Shown: positions 1 through 11,800 of the stretch, one piece after another
Numbering within the stretch: the stretch's first letter is position 1
Layout of the letters: every line of letters starts with the position of its first letter
Assembly (NCBI GenBank): GCA_964059195.1
Contig: CAXKWD010000011.1
Span: 9,626,366-9,690,365 of the forward strand
Origin: Ectobius pallidus
Taxonomy: Eukaryota > Arthropoda > Insecta > Blattodea > Ectobiidae
Reading direction: 5' to 3'
Length of the DNA stretch: 64,000 nt
Made by a program: the position numbers and the translations under genes
The notes under the pieces: model-generated
Database searches by the model: none
What the model saw: only the letters and a program-made list of their open reading frames with translations
Told to the model about the DNA's origin: nothing

Positions 1-99
1 AAAATGCTGCGATCAAGTAAAACAGGACATACCAAAAAGAGGAACTGAATAAATAATGATGTGTTACTAAGCTAAATAGGCTACTACTTATACTAAAAC

Positions 100-405
100 C
101 AAATCAAATTTTAAATGTATGAAAAAATGAATACATTAATTTATTGTAACTTGTGTTATATTCTTACTTTCTAATGATTAATGTATGTATTTTGTAATTT
201 ATTGTAACTTTCAAAAATGACCTTTGTTGTAGCCTCCTTTTTGTAAATAATTGTTTACATGCCTATTGTGCTTTTTATGTATTGAATATTGTTGTTATGT
301 TTTGTAACTGCTGCAAACTTGTAAATGACTGTCCCTTTATGCGAGCCATCTGGCTCTTTGGGACCTTTATGATAGCTAATAAATAAATAAAAATTAATTA
401 ATTAA
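100..405 (+). mobile_element. Probable 3' end of a non-LTR retrotransposon
   Basis: The stretch ends in a simple A/T-rich tail of TAAA/TTAA units (about 378-405). Just before it is a two-part stem: GTCCC (331-335) with GGGAC (360-364), and GAGCC (343-347) with GGCTC (352-356). A 3' stem-loop plus short-repeat tail is typical of L2/CR1-type LINE ends. No coding remnant is visible at the window edge. Confidence 0.45.
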
Positions 406-652
406 GGACTGCGAATGGGGGAGGGGCATACTGACGAGTTACTACTGCATTGAGTTTAATTATTTGCGAACTTGTTACAAAAACAGGTTGGTCCCAGTAA
501 TAAAACTGCCCTATCAGAAACTTGTCTGCTGTTTTAAAAGAAATAACTGGGAATTTTGAATAATTAAGAGACAGAAAATTTCCTATACTACTTCACATGG
601 TTGAATAGCGTTCTACTTCTTGCAGTATTCACAATGGATTTTCTTCTATTAA

Positions 653-860
653 ACTTTTTACCGCTACTGACATATAAATGCACCATCTGAAAACTGAATA
701 CTTCATGTCAAATGTAAAGTTTTTGGTTTATGTATTATGATTTGTCTTTCATAAAAACTAAGTATTCCACTATTGTCCTCATCGATTTCAAACTTAGTGC
801 CCAACAATGACTTTGGTTGATGTTTGCTTATATCAAAATATAAATTCAGCTCGGAAAGGG
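653..860. mobile_element. TTAA-flanked MITE (piggyBac-like ends)
   Basis: Flanked by TTAA at 649-652 and 861-864. The ends read ACTTTTTACCGCTACTGAC and, inverted on the right, CCCTTTCCGAGCTGAATTTA. A relative lies at about 5050-5262 with the same CGCTACTGACAYATAAAT-type core and GAAAGGGTTAA right end. No coding capacity. Confidence 0.5.
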
Positions 861-864
861 TTAA

Positions 865-2174
865 TACTTTGATGTTCAGGAAGAGTTTGACAAATTTTTT
901 TCGGAGGGATGTACTTACAAAATTTGTTTCAGAACAAAATATGGCAATTTACTAATGGCAAACGAATTCAATACCACTGGAATTGCTGTTTTAGATTAGT
1001 TCTACATACCAATAATTTCTGTAAATTATTCTGATTGCAAGGCATATCTATCTACAAAATACAGAAAGATTATGAGAGAAATGCTATGAAATAGGACAGA
1101 ATTCCTTTTTGGATGCAGTATTTTCATAACAGCTTTGACACATTCAACAAATCTTGATAAATCGCGAAATGAGGTTGATTAAAAAAAGTCCTTGTTTAAG
1201 TCAATATGGAATAGCCATTAGAATGCAGACGTAATGAGAAATAATGATAATCTTCAATACAAAACATAAAAATTAATGGAAAAGTTCACCCAGTCTTGTA
1301 GCTGTTAAATCTATCACATTCAACCTATGTCACCATCTCATTTTTTTTTCCTTTTTTTTTTACATACATATGCAATGATTTTCTTTAATCTATCGATGAA
1401 ATAGATTCTATATTATGAAGACACTATCTGTATTACCGTATTTAACATGTTACAAAAGTGCAAGTGAATAAATGTTTGATAAATACAATACACAATTAAA
1501 TTAACATAAATATACTGGAATGAATGTAAAATCCCCCATTATCACATTTTACAACACCTCTAAAGCCCTCAAAATCCAGGATCCAAAATCTGTAAGATCT
1601 GTATTTTGTACAATGAGTCTATGGACAGGTTCAAGAAACTGAGGATTCCCATAATGAGAAAAGTATATTTATATATCATTACTAACACAATTTTATTATG
1701 CTTTTATAGAAAAAAGGTTATGACAAATAAATTAACGAATATCAGTATTTATATGTTTGAAAACACCCAACTTAAAATTTATTTGTGGGTCTTTATGAAA
1801 TGCATCATGTAGAAATGAGATGTTTTAAACAAGCAGAGTCTTGCGACTGCAATATACGTACTATCTTGCAGTTCAGAATGCTCATTCAAAGAAATACAAT
1901 TTTCATATTTCAGAAACAATATAACCTAAACCAGAGCTGTTTGAAACATATTAGCTATGGTCCAAGAAACACAATATAACATTACACAAGTTTACTTTAC
2001 AAATTTGTTTGAGCCATTAAGGCTATTTAGACTCATATACACATTAAAGATACAGAAAACAGTCACGACTGTGCATGGATCTATACACATCTTGGTTTTA
2101 TAAAGTTGTTGCTCTTTCCTAGAAAGAATTTATCTTTTTTTTTAAATCATTTTTGCAAGCTTTAAAAATAAATA
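865..2174. other. Gene-free AT-rich sequence downstream of Nipped-B
   Basis: Contains short unconvincing ORFs and candidate poly(A) signals for the minus-strand gene. I recognise no gene or mobile element here. Confidence 0.4.
1692..1783 (-). terminator. Candidate poly(A) signals for Nipped-B
   Basis: Two AATAAA hexamers on the minus strand, at 1783-1778 and 1697-1692, lie 0.8-0.9 kb past the stop codon in AT-rich sequence. They could end the 3' UTR, but no transcript evidence is available. Confidence 0.25.
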
Positions 2175-2205
2175 CCGAGTCTTCGGGACGGTTGCGAAGA
2201 CTCGG
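2175..2205. other. Perfect 11-bp hairpin in the probable Nipped-B 3' UTR
   Basis: CCGAGTCTTCG at 2175-2185 pairs perfectly with CGAAGACTCGG at 2195-2205 around a 9-base loop. It sits about 410 bp downstream of the stop codon and is GC-rich in an AT-rich surround. Confidence 0.7.
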
Positions 2206-2613
2206 CCCACTCGGGGGTGTCCATTATAAATGATGTGGCTTCCATGTGCCACAAGTTAATGTATCTTCACATATCTTTGCTCTCTTGCGATATTGCTTAG
2301 CTTTAAGAAATGAGGATTTGTACATTTCGGAAAACTGCTGTGCAATATATCATTACTTGTTTTAGGGGCTGACCTGTTTGTTTGTACAACAAACCACTGT
2401 TTTACACACTCTCGGCTTTCTAGATATAGTATTTCACGTCTACTGTAACCACAATACCATTCTCAAATAAATTACTTTCCAAATTAAGGGCATCTGTTAA
2501 TATTTGTGCTAGAAATAAATACGTTAGCAGTTCATTGCACAAGTGAAGTACAGCACAAAGACTGTTCCCTTCAGTTACAAATGCACACAATGCACTCACT
2601 CACATAATATCAC

Positions 2614-2814
2614 TTACACAAGGAATTCGGGATCACTGTATTCGTTATCACTGCCTTCACTGTCTGACACCTTCTTCTTCTTCTTTTTATGCCTGTGACG
2701 TTTGTGACGCTCAGGTTTATGTGTCTTGTGGGACCGATGATGCCTTGTATCTCGCACTTCTGGTGGTCGTGGGGCTACAATGGTTAGCTTTGGTACCTTC
2801 TGAACTTCCTGAAC
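2614..2814 (-). CDS. Nipped-B: Nipped-B terminal coding exon (window exon 28)
   Basis: Residues 2018-2083 plus TAA. VQEVQKVPKLTIVAPRPPEV leads into a His/Arg/Lys-rich tail (HRSHKTHKPERHKRHRH, six lysines) and an acidic serine-rich end, VSDSEGSDNEYSDPEFLV. The basic tail looks like a nuclear or nucleic-acid contact segment (inference). Acceptor TTTCAG. Confidence 0.93.
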   Translation of the reverse strand, partial: VQEVQKVPKLTIVAPRPPEVRDTRHHRSHKTHKPERHKRHRHKKKKKKVSDSEGSDNEYSDPEFLV

Positions 2815-5800
2815 CTGAAAGTTAATTATATCACTTTATCTTTGAAGATGCACTGAAATTATTTACAGTGAAGTGACACTATAAACAGAAAGACAGTTCA
2901 GAGTCAGTTCTCCCACTAAACATTACTGTTAAAAAGAAGAATAATGTAAAAAATCTAGTAAATTCAAATGGTAAAGACATTTTGTGGATATTGCAAATAA
3001 ATCAGGAATTTACGGAATCAGCTACAAAGAGTATGACAAAGCAGACACTTGAAAAACAAAAAGGACATGAAAACTACAAGAGAAAATTTTAGATAGGCCT
3101 ACATGAAGTACCAGCAATATGAAAAATCAGCAGCAGTAGCACACTTTTGGAAAGAGGACTATGACATCAGTCAAGAAACTGAATTACAAAAGAGTATCCA
3201 ATTACGATCAGAATTTACAGCAATTGGGGAATATCTTTATTAAAAAAAATACACACAAAGTAATGAAGTACTAGAAGCAGCCTCATTCAAAATTACTACC
3301 CTCTAATGACATATTCAAACATGCCTCTTCCACTACAATGAACTTCAACAGGATCAGTAAATGCCTAGAGTCGGACATAAGCTGAGGATAGAAACAAATA
3401 TTTCTGAAACAGTTTCTTTGTTTGACAAACCAATTGTGAAGGTGGGTTTAAGAACTGGCTTTGTATTATTTTTCCATTTATAATAAAACACACTAAAAAT
3501 CTTATATAAATATCTAGTGATAGGGAAAAAGCGAGCAAGTAAAAACACTAAAGTTTTGGGACGGACAAAAACAATTTCCACAGCATTGTTACAATAGTAT
3601 AAGATACTATGTAAAAATATATGGAAGGGCTAAACTAAATATTGTAACAATGTGGAAATAAGTTTTTTTTTCTCTCTCTCTCTCTCTGGAAACTTTGGTT
3701 TTCTGAATAGTTCATGTTTTCCCTACCACGCTACATAAATAATATATACTATTAGGAAGAAAACATAATGTACTCAATGCTAGTGTTCATTATAGTTACA
3801 AGTAGTCTACTAAAGCAGACTATGCCTACAGTACAAAACATACTGGAAAGCAGACAGAAGGTGTTGGATGAAAAGGAAATCATCAATAAGTTTGATGAAG
3901 TAACTGATGCAGTGGCGACAATTTCTATGAGCCCGTGGAGCTCAAGCCTACCCAATAATATGTTGTGTATGATTATCATAAAATTATTTATTGCTAGGCC
4001 TATTATTAAGTCGGACGCGGTGGTCTAGAGGTACTGTGCCCGCCTGAAGATCTGAAGGTGGGAGAATCAAACTTGGCTGCGGTTGATGGATTTTTCAGGA
4101 CGTAAAAATTCTGGGCATGGAGTCCTCCAGTAGGGACTTTAAGCTGGGGGGAGGGCTGTGTCATAGATTTACGACATGCAAAAGGACTCCAAGTTAAATT
4201 AGAACCTCTAAACAAATTTCCTCGGCCCTTTCACGTCTAAGTAATACCTTAGTTTCTGGAGGTAGTTTGTAAGACGAAGGGTTTACCACCTGTCACTCTG
4301 CCCTCTCTCAGAAAATAAGCATAACAAAATTCACATAGGTAACACAACCTCCACTTGGAGGCCCTACACTTCACCACTGGGGGCAATATGAACCGACAGA
4401 CAATTATTAAAAATTATGTTTTTGCTGAAACACTGTAAGCTGAAAATCAGGCTATTGTTGTTATTCATAGCATGATCTCTTTTTCCAAATCACTCATGAT
4501 CATTTTAAATCGTTCCACATTTCAATAAATGTTTATGTCTGTTAATGCAGATTCACAGCCACAGCCAAAAGAGTTATAACACTTTGATAAGGCTAAAGAC
4601 ATATTTAACCACACTGAAACATGGAGAAACACATAGAAAGAATAAATTAAGAAAGATTGGTTAATACCTTCACTCCCACGGGCGACATAACTCACCCAAG
4701 AATTCTCAGGTCCAAAGTACCAAGGACGACGTAACTTGCTTGTGAACGGGTGTTAACATTTTGCTGTATACCTCATGACTGGGACTGAACAGGAATGTAA
4801 TTCTTTCTTCAGATGATAGATGTTGTTTACATGAATATATTCCCTTCTTCCCAGATAGAAACAAACTTTGTAAAATAGCTTAAGAAATTCAGGTTAGTTC
4901 AAGAATTTAAATATAATAATAGATTTAGAACTAAGACTACCGGTTAAATCTAACTCTCATGTTGCCTGGATTACCATGTGAGCTGAAATGATCTGACTAT
5001 ACTACATAGTAGTAGGCCTCTGCGTAATATGATTTCTTTGACTTGTTAATTTACCACTTTATCTCTTCACTGCTACTGACACATAAATTCACTTCAAAAA
5101 ATGCATAACAGCAGAGATGAAATCAATAGTGTAATGCTTTTATATGTAAAATGTGAGGATTTTTTCGTGTTATGATTGTCGTGCATGGGAATTAATTCCC
5201 TCAGAACCCACCGATTACTTTACTTGATGATTACTTATATTAATAATGCAGCTTTGAAAGGGTTAAGGCTTCCGCATAAAAACATGTCATAAACAATTAA
5301 TATTCATCAACTATTCAAGCACTAATGGCATTTCATGCACATGATATTTAACTTTGGCAAGCTTCTACAAGCTTCTACATCACTAGTCCTAATACAACTC
5401 TAGAGGAAATAATACCTTTGGTTCATCCTGTCGAGCCTTGTCACCTGCAGTATCAACTGCATCAGGCTTTACTTCTTCTCCTCCTATTTTGACTGTGACT
5501 TTCGGCGTGGGTCCATTTGTTGGTTCATCATCATCAGGATCATCAGGATCGAACTTCAGCATCAGTTGCTTGAACTGAAGAAAATAATGAAAGTCAATAA
5601 CAATCACGTATCACTGTCAGTGAAAAGGAGAAATGATGGAAAATGCTATTTATAATACATGTAGAAGTACAGGTATTGTTTTATTTTATGTACCACATTT
5701 TTTTTGTTTTGTTTTAGTTGTCATAACATTGAAAAATCACAATTTTAAGATCATCAGAAGAACACCTACCGTCTCCTGAATAAATTTTTTAGACTGTTAG

Positions 5801-8800
5801 ATTAATGAAACTTCAACCTTGAAAGCGCCAAATAATATAACTGGAAAAAATACCAATTCTACCACACTTTTTATCATAATCTGTTCTTGTTTTCAAATGG
5901 CAGGAGCTTGGTTTCATACCATCAGTCCTCACGCTTCCCAATAGAGACCCACTAGATCTTTTTTCTCTGGTCTAGTTGCCTGGAGTGTAGTAAGTGAGCC
6001 TTGTTTAAAGGTACATCTTTTCTGCACAAAGGGCACCCTGTTCCAATGATAAATCTCATCCTTTGAAGGTGTTCTTCTAAGCAGTCATAGCCTGATTAAC
6101 TTTTTAAATCTACAAATGTAGAAGAACATTCTTGGAAGTTGTGAGAAAACACAAATAGGGAATAGTAATAGTTAGAGCTGTTTGAAAATGTTTTTATTTC
6201 CTTAAAGATTGTTTTAAAATTCAATAGGTGGTGTTTTGTGTTGTTATTTTTAAAGGCACTACAGAAGTAGGACATAATACACATATGAACACTGACACTG
6301 TTGTTTGTTTACATACTGGCAATATACATTACCTCAATGAAAGGAAATCATAGTTAAGAGTTTCTGAATTTGCTGCAGTCGGTCATATTTTCCTGTAACT
6401 GACTACAAGGATGTACTTTGACTCGTAGGTGCCGACTGGTTTCTTTTTTTGTTGAATGTGCAGGAAAGATGTACCGTATATAGCCGAATAATACCCGCAC
6501 CCAAATTTTTCAAAAGGGAATTTGAAGAAAAGAAATCTATAGGCCCAAATATAAAGTTATTTCGCCAGTTTTACTCTTAATTAAACAGTTATAATTAACA
6601 TTACATATCATAAAAGAATTAAATATGATAGAATAATATAATGTGCATGGTAACAGCCAGCCGAAATCTCGCCGTTTTTGACGCGCAGCGGACTTTCAAC
6701 AACAACAACGCTCTCAAATCAGCTGTTCAGTGGGAATCCGCACGCAATGATGTGTGTCTGACCCAAGGTCAAAGTCGGAAATTCACTGAACTTTACCGGC
6801 GTCTGTACGCGGACCATGTGCATAAGAAATCGTCTTCTTTGTCTCATTTTCCTTTCATTACAGCTTCGCTACTGTTATACTATACTGTGATACTACTACA
6901 AAGCATCATGTTATATTGATCCGATATGGTATAAAATTGTCGAAATTCAGATGAGAGGATTCCAGTATTCAAATAATACCTGCACCCCAGTTTTTCGTCT
7001 GCGATTTTTGAAAAAAATATGCGGGTAGTATTCGAGTATATACGGTAATATTGAAATAAGGATTTTGACAATGACAAAGTATTGATAAACTTTTTTCTAG
7101 AGGGGAAAAAGCACAGCTTATGTCAATATACAATTTTAGCTCTGAAAGCGTTAAGAAACCATCACTGTAAATAGACATGTCAAGTGTTATCAGATCAAAT
7201 GGTACTGTTAAATTATCTTAATTGAAATTCAGGCTATTTGAAAGTTAATGTCTCATAGAAGTGCCAGTGGATCTCTGATTCCAACAATCTATCATACAGT
7301 CCATTCATTCCTTTGTTTCTTCTGCATTGAGAAGTGGTCCTCCTACCAGAGTGATTCCACTGGATGTACCATACCACTGATCCCATAAGCCACATTAACA
7401 TATGTTAGTTAACTTACTAATCAGAAACTATGAAGTGTTTTCAATTTGTTTCTTCCCCATCTACATATAAAAATCACCAAAATATCATTCCCTGCAAAAC
7501 TACTGGTAGCTGTTTCGTAAGCTGGAAATCTACTTACATCCAAGTACTGTACAATCAAAGCTCTTCTCGCTTCCTCATCCAGTACACTTGCAGGGGAACC
7601 TTCTCGAAGCTTCTGCAAGGTAGCCTTTGGATTGAACTGAGAGTTGCTACGACGACTAACAGCCTTTTCGTACACTTTAGCAGATTCAGATGGAGAATAT
7701 TGTGTGATTTTCCTGTAACAGATGAAGGACAATTTTGTTTTAATAAAAATTCAATTTCCCCACTCCTTACTTTTGGGGCAGCTAGAAATGTCAAATTTTG
7801 CACGCTTATGACTGTTATGACCTAAAAGTCAGAAAAAAATTTCTAAAGTTATATGTTTGGAGCATAGCACTCTATGGCAGTGAGACGTGGACTTTAGGAA
7901 AAAGTGAAAGGCATAAAATAGAAGCTTTTGAAATGTGGTGCTATAGACGAATGTTGAAAATCAGGTGGACTGACAGAATATCTAACGAAGAGGTCTTAGA
8001 AAGAATAGAGGAGCAAAGAAGTCTATGGACGACACTCATTAGAAGAAGGGCCAGACTAGTGGGGCACATTATGAGGCATCCAGGCTTGGTCAACACTATA
8101 TTAGAAGGAACAATAGAGGGGAAAAATTGTAAGGGAAGACCACGATTAGAATATGCAAAACAGATTGTTGGCGATTTTGGATGTAAAAAATATGACGACA
8201 TGAAGAGACTGGCTCAAGATAGGAAGAACTGGAGAATTGCATCAAACCAGTTGTAAAACTGATGACTACAGAGAGAGAGATGACTGTTGTATGTGCCAAT
8301 ATTCCTGCCAAAGTTTACGATTCTATCTGTCCTATGTGTGTCACATATAGCATAATGTGAGGAAAATATACGAAATTTACTTAAGATAAAAAAATCTAAA
8401 TCAATCTAAAGAATAATCGATGGAGACATGACAAAGACTCATAGGACCAAACTTGTAGATCTCTCAAAATTCGTTACTGCTGCTGCAATCAGTTTTTTGA
8501 TACAACTTACCACTTAGCTACTATAAGCCTCCAAGAAGGTCTACAGAAACCTTAAAGTTGCGTCCACCATGAAACATTTTCAAACAGCAAACATAAAAAC
8601 TAGGAGTGATACAAAAAAATAGTGGCATTTCTGAAATAAAAAAATTAAAATCGGAACTATTTCACACTATCGTGCCATGTGAAATAACCTTACCTCTAAT
8701 CATACCACAAACCAGCAGTAGAAAAGAACTCTCCCTCCTTCCATATCCATGGATAGAAAGTCAAAGGAAGTCGACCGCTCATGGCTAACTAGCCTGAAGG

Positions 8801-11800
8801 AGTACATGCAGTTTTGAATACAGCGAACTTCCGATTATCTGTGGGCGGATAGTCCAGCAGAATATCCATGCAAGGTTCTTTTTAACCCTTTGCAGGAATG
8901 TTACATGACTTCCAGAGGAGCCAAGTAATCTTCTCTATGCCCGGTTATAAATCCGTATTCTGCTTGCAAAAGGTTCAAATATATATAAATTATATTATTA
9001 TTATTGTTAATGATGAAAATAGGGTATAATGAACATTATGACAAATTTCATAGCATTTACAGCCTATTAAAATCCAATTATATTATATGTGCAGCCCATA
9101 ACAACATTGCCTGTAACCGGAATAATAATAATAAAATTGTAACATTCTGATATTCTGTGTTTTTCAATTATTTGTGCATATCACAGTCCAATCAACACGG
9201 GTAATCGAAGTTTGCTGTAATTCTATTTTCAAAATCTATTTTACAAAAATAATTTGAAAGAATTACTATCAATGATAATGTCATTAGTACAGTGAAATCT
9301 CTGTGTTAAACATATTTGTAGGCACTAGCAGATTGTATTGTTAGATGAGAGTTATTTTTATACTGACTGCATGCAGACAACTGTGTAATCTATAAGATAA
9401 TTCATGGATTGGACATGTGAAGAAGTGGAAATAATGAATCACAAATCCAAATCTTAATTTAAAAAAAAAAAATCAGGGATTGTGGCATAGGTGATGGGAA
9501 GAGGGAAGAAAAAGACAAGCAAATTCATCACATAGCTAAGACCAAACTAAAAAACTTGTTCCTAATGGGGTTTCAATTGCACATTATGTACATACTAAAG
9601 TAACAACCTATTTCACAGTATGCTTTTGCACACATAAGGAATGATTTTAGCCTCAGAGGTCATATTTTCCACCCATCATGAACCTTTCTTTTCTGAAATT
9701 TCTAAGAAATGTTACAGATGTCAGGCACCCACAAAACAATATCGGTGGCTGGAAAGGATATTGACCTGATACTAGCTACAATCCATAGGGATAAGCTAAT
9801 GGTTTGCAGTAACAATTCAACCTCCAAATATAGTTATAAAAGGATGTTTCTAAAATAGCTTACTTGTTATAGTGAGTTATATTTACTATTAAGATAAGAT
9901 AAGAAATCTGCCGGGACCAAACCAAAATATTGTTATATGTGTGTTTATTGTTATATCGATCTTTGTTATACAGAGGTTTCACTGTACTACATATTAAAAA
10001 GCAATAGCTAATGCAAATATATGACTAATAAGCCGAACAAACATTACAAATGCCATAAGGTTAGCAAAACAAGCGTGGTGAATTCCAGCCTTGAGAAAGA
10101 CACCATCTGGTAGAACAGCTTGGAATAAAGTACTTACGCATCGCTGATTCCATACAGATCTTTTAGATGTTGCTTGAGTACAAGGAGAAGCAAACATCCC
10201 TGAGAGGCAGTGATGAATTCTTGCAGGACTGTGGTGTCATCTGGCACTCTTCCCAACAAAGTATCTTCATCCTCATCCTCATCTTCTTCCTCCACGTAAA
10301 CAATCTCTGTAGCCCCTGTCTCAGGATTCAGTCGGGCTTCCTGATTCGTATTTTGGCCAGGAAGAAGTGCCTACACAAGAAATAAAATATTAATAACAGT
10401 CTCGCAAGTATCCTACTGTAATCTTTATTTTACTTGTAGCATATTATAACTGAGAATGTAAGTTGTTCAGGACAAAACATGTACTCAGTCAACTACCATA
10501 CACTGCAGTATTGTTTCATTATAGGAAAAGTCCACTTTACAAGAATTCACCACAGCATAACATTTTTGCTAAAACTAAGAGTCATTAGGGCCTGAAAGAT
10601 AAACATCGATGTGATTTACTGGTACTGGTATCAGATGTTCATGAAATAAATGAATCACAGTTGATGGGTGTTAATTTCAAATTACTTCAAATATGACTCA
10701 CATCATTTTATGACTTTACTGAATGATAAAATACAATTTCAGAATTTTAGGCTCAATTCACATTTTGCAAAAATTACTCTCAATACTGAAAGGACCATTG
10801 ATTTGATATTTTAACACCTAACTCTTAATTGCCCACTTGATATCAGTTTCGAGATATGTTCGACTGATTTTGTATTCATGTTTTGATTTATTCTGGGAAA
10901 AATTGTTTATAGTAGTGAATGAGAGAAGAAGAGTACAGTACCGTACACACCACAAAGAATTTGACGGTGAATTAAGAAAGTCTCGTTCTTGTTTGAAATA
11001 AGACATACTTGTAACAGTACACTTCTACTGTATTTTGTTTTTTTTTTAATTTATCATAATTAGACTGGTTTGGTGCATGCTCTGACATCAGTTGTGACTT
11101 AGTAGCAATGAGATATAAACTGAGGTAAGATAATGATGATTTAAACCAAGTATTCAATTAAGGTTGAACTGAGTTTTATTCATTTAAAAGGTGAATTGCT
11201 ATACTGTAATATTATTTACTTTAAAAGCCTTTTTCAGTAAGAAATAATATTTTTCCATTCTGACACATTCCCACTTGTTTACCATGTGCTTCTACATGGT
11301 TAAGTATTTAAATTATGATCAATATCAATTTTATATAAACAAATCAGTCAAAGATTTTATGTGAATGCATTTCTTTTGTTTTGATTCTTTGTCTACATTA
11401 TGCAACTCCTGTTAAAATATTAGCTAAAAGATTGTTTGTTCTAATTGTTGTTAAGACTACTATTATAATCTACTATAATTTAAATATTTTATATCTAGGG
11501 CCCGTATTTTTTGGTAACAACGATAAGCGCGAAATTTTATAAAAGAACCTGCGTTGGCTATACTTAGCTTTTATATGCTTAAAATACCAATATGAACCAA
11601 ATTGAATCCACGAAATATCGCAAAATTTACTCTATTCCGCGAAATGTGTCTATAAGCGCGAAATATGCCCCTTCTGTCCGTAAAGTGACAAATGAGCATG
11701 AAAAGTGCCTTAAAATCACAATATTGTGTTTTGGTGTACTGTATTTTTTTTATTTCTTAGCAGCATTTTTTTTCTGCTGTTTCTGTGGCTGTCGCAGATT

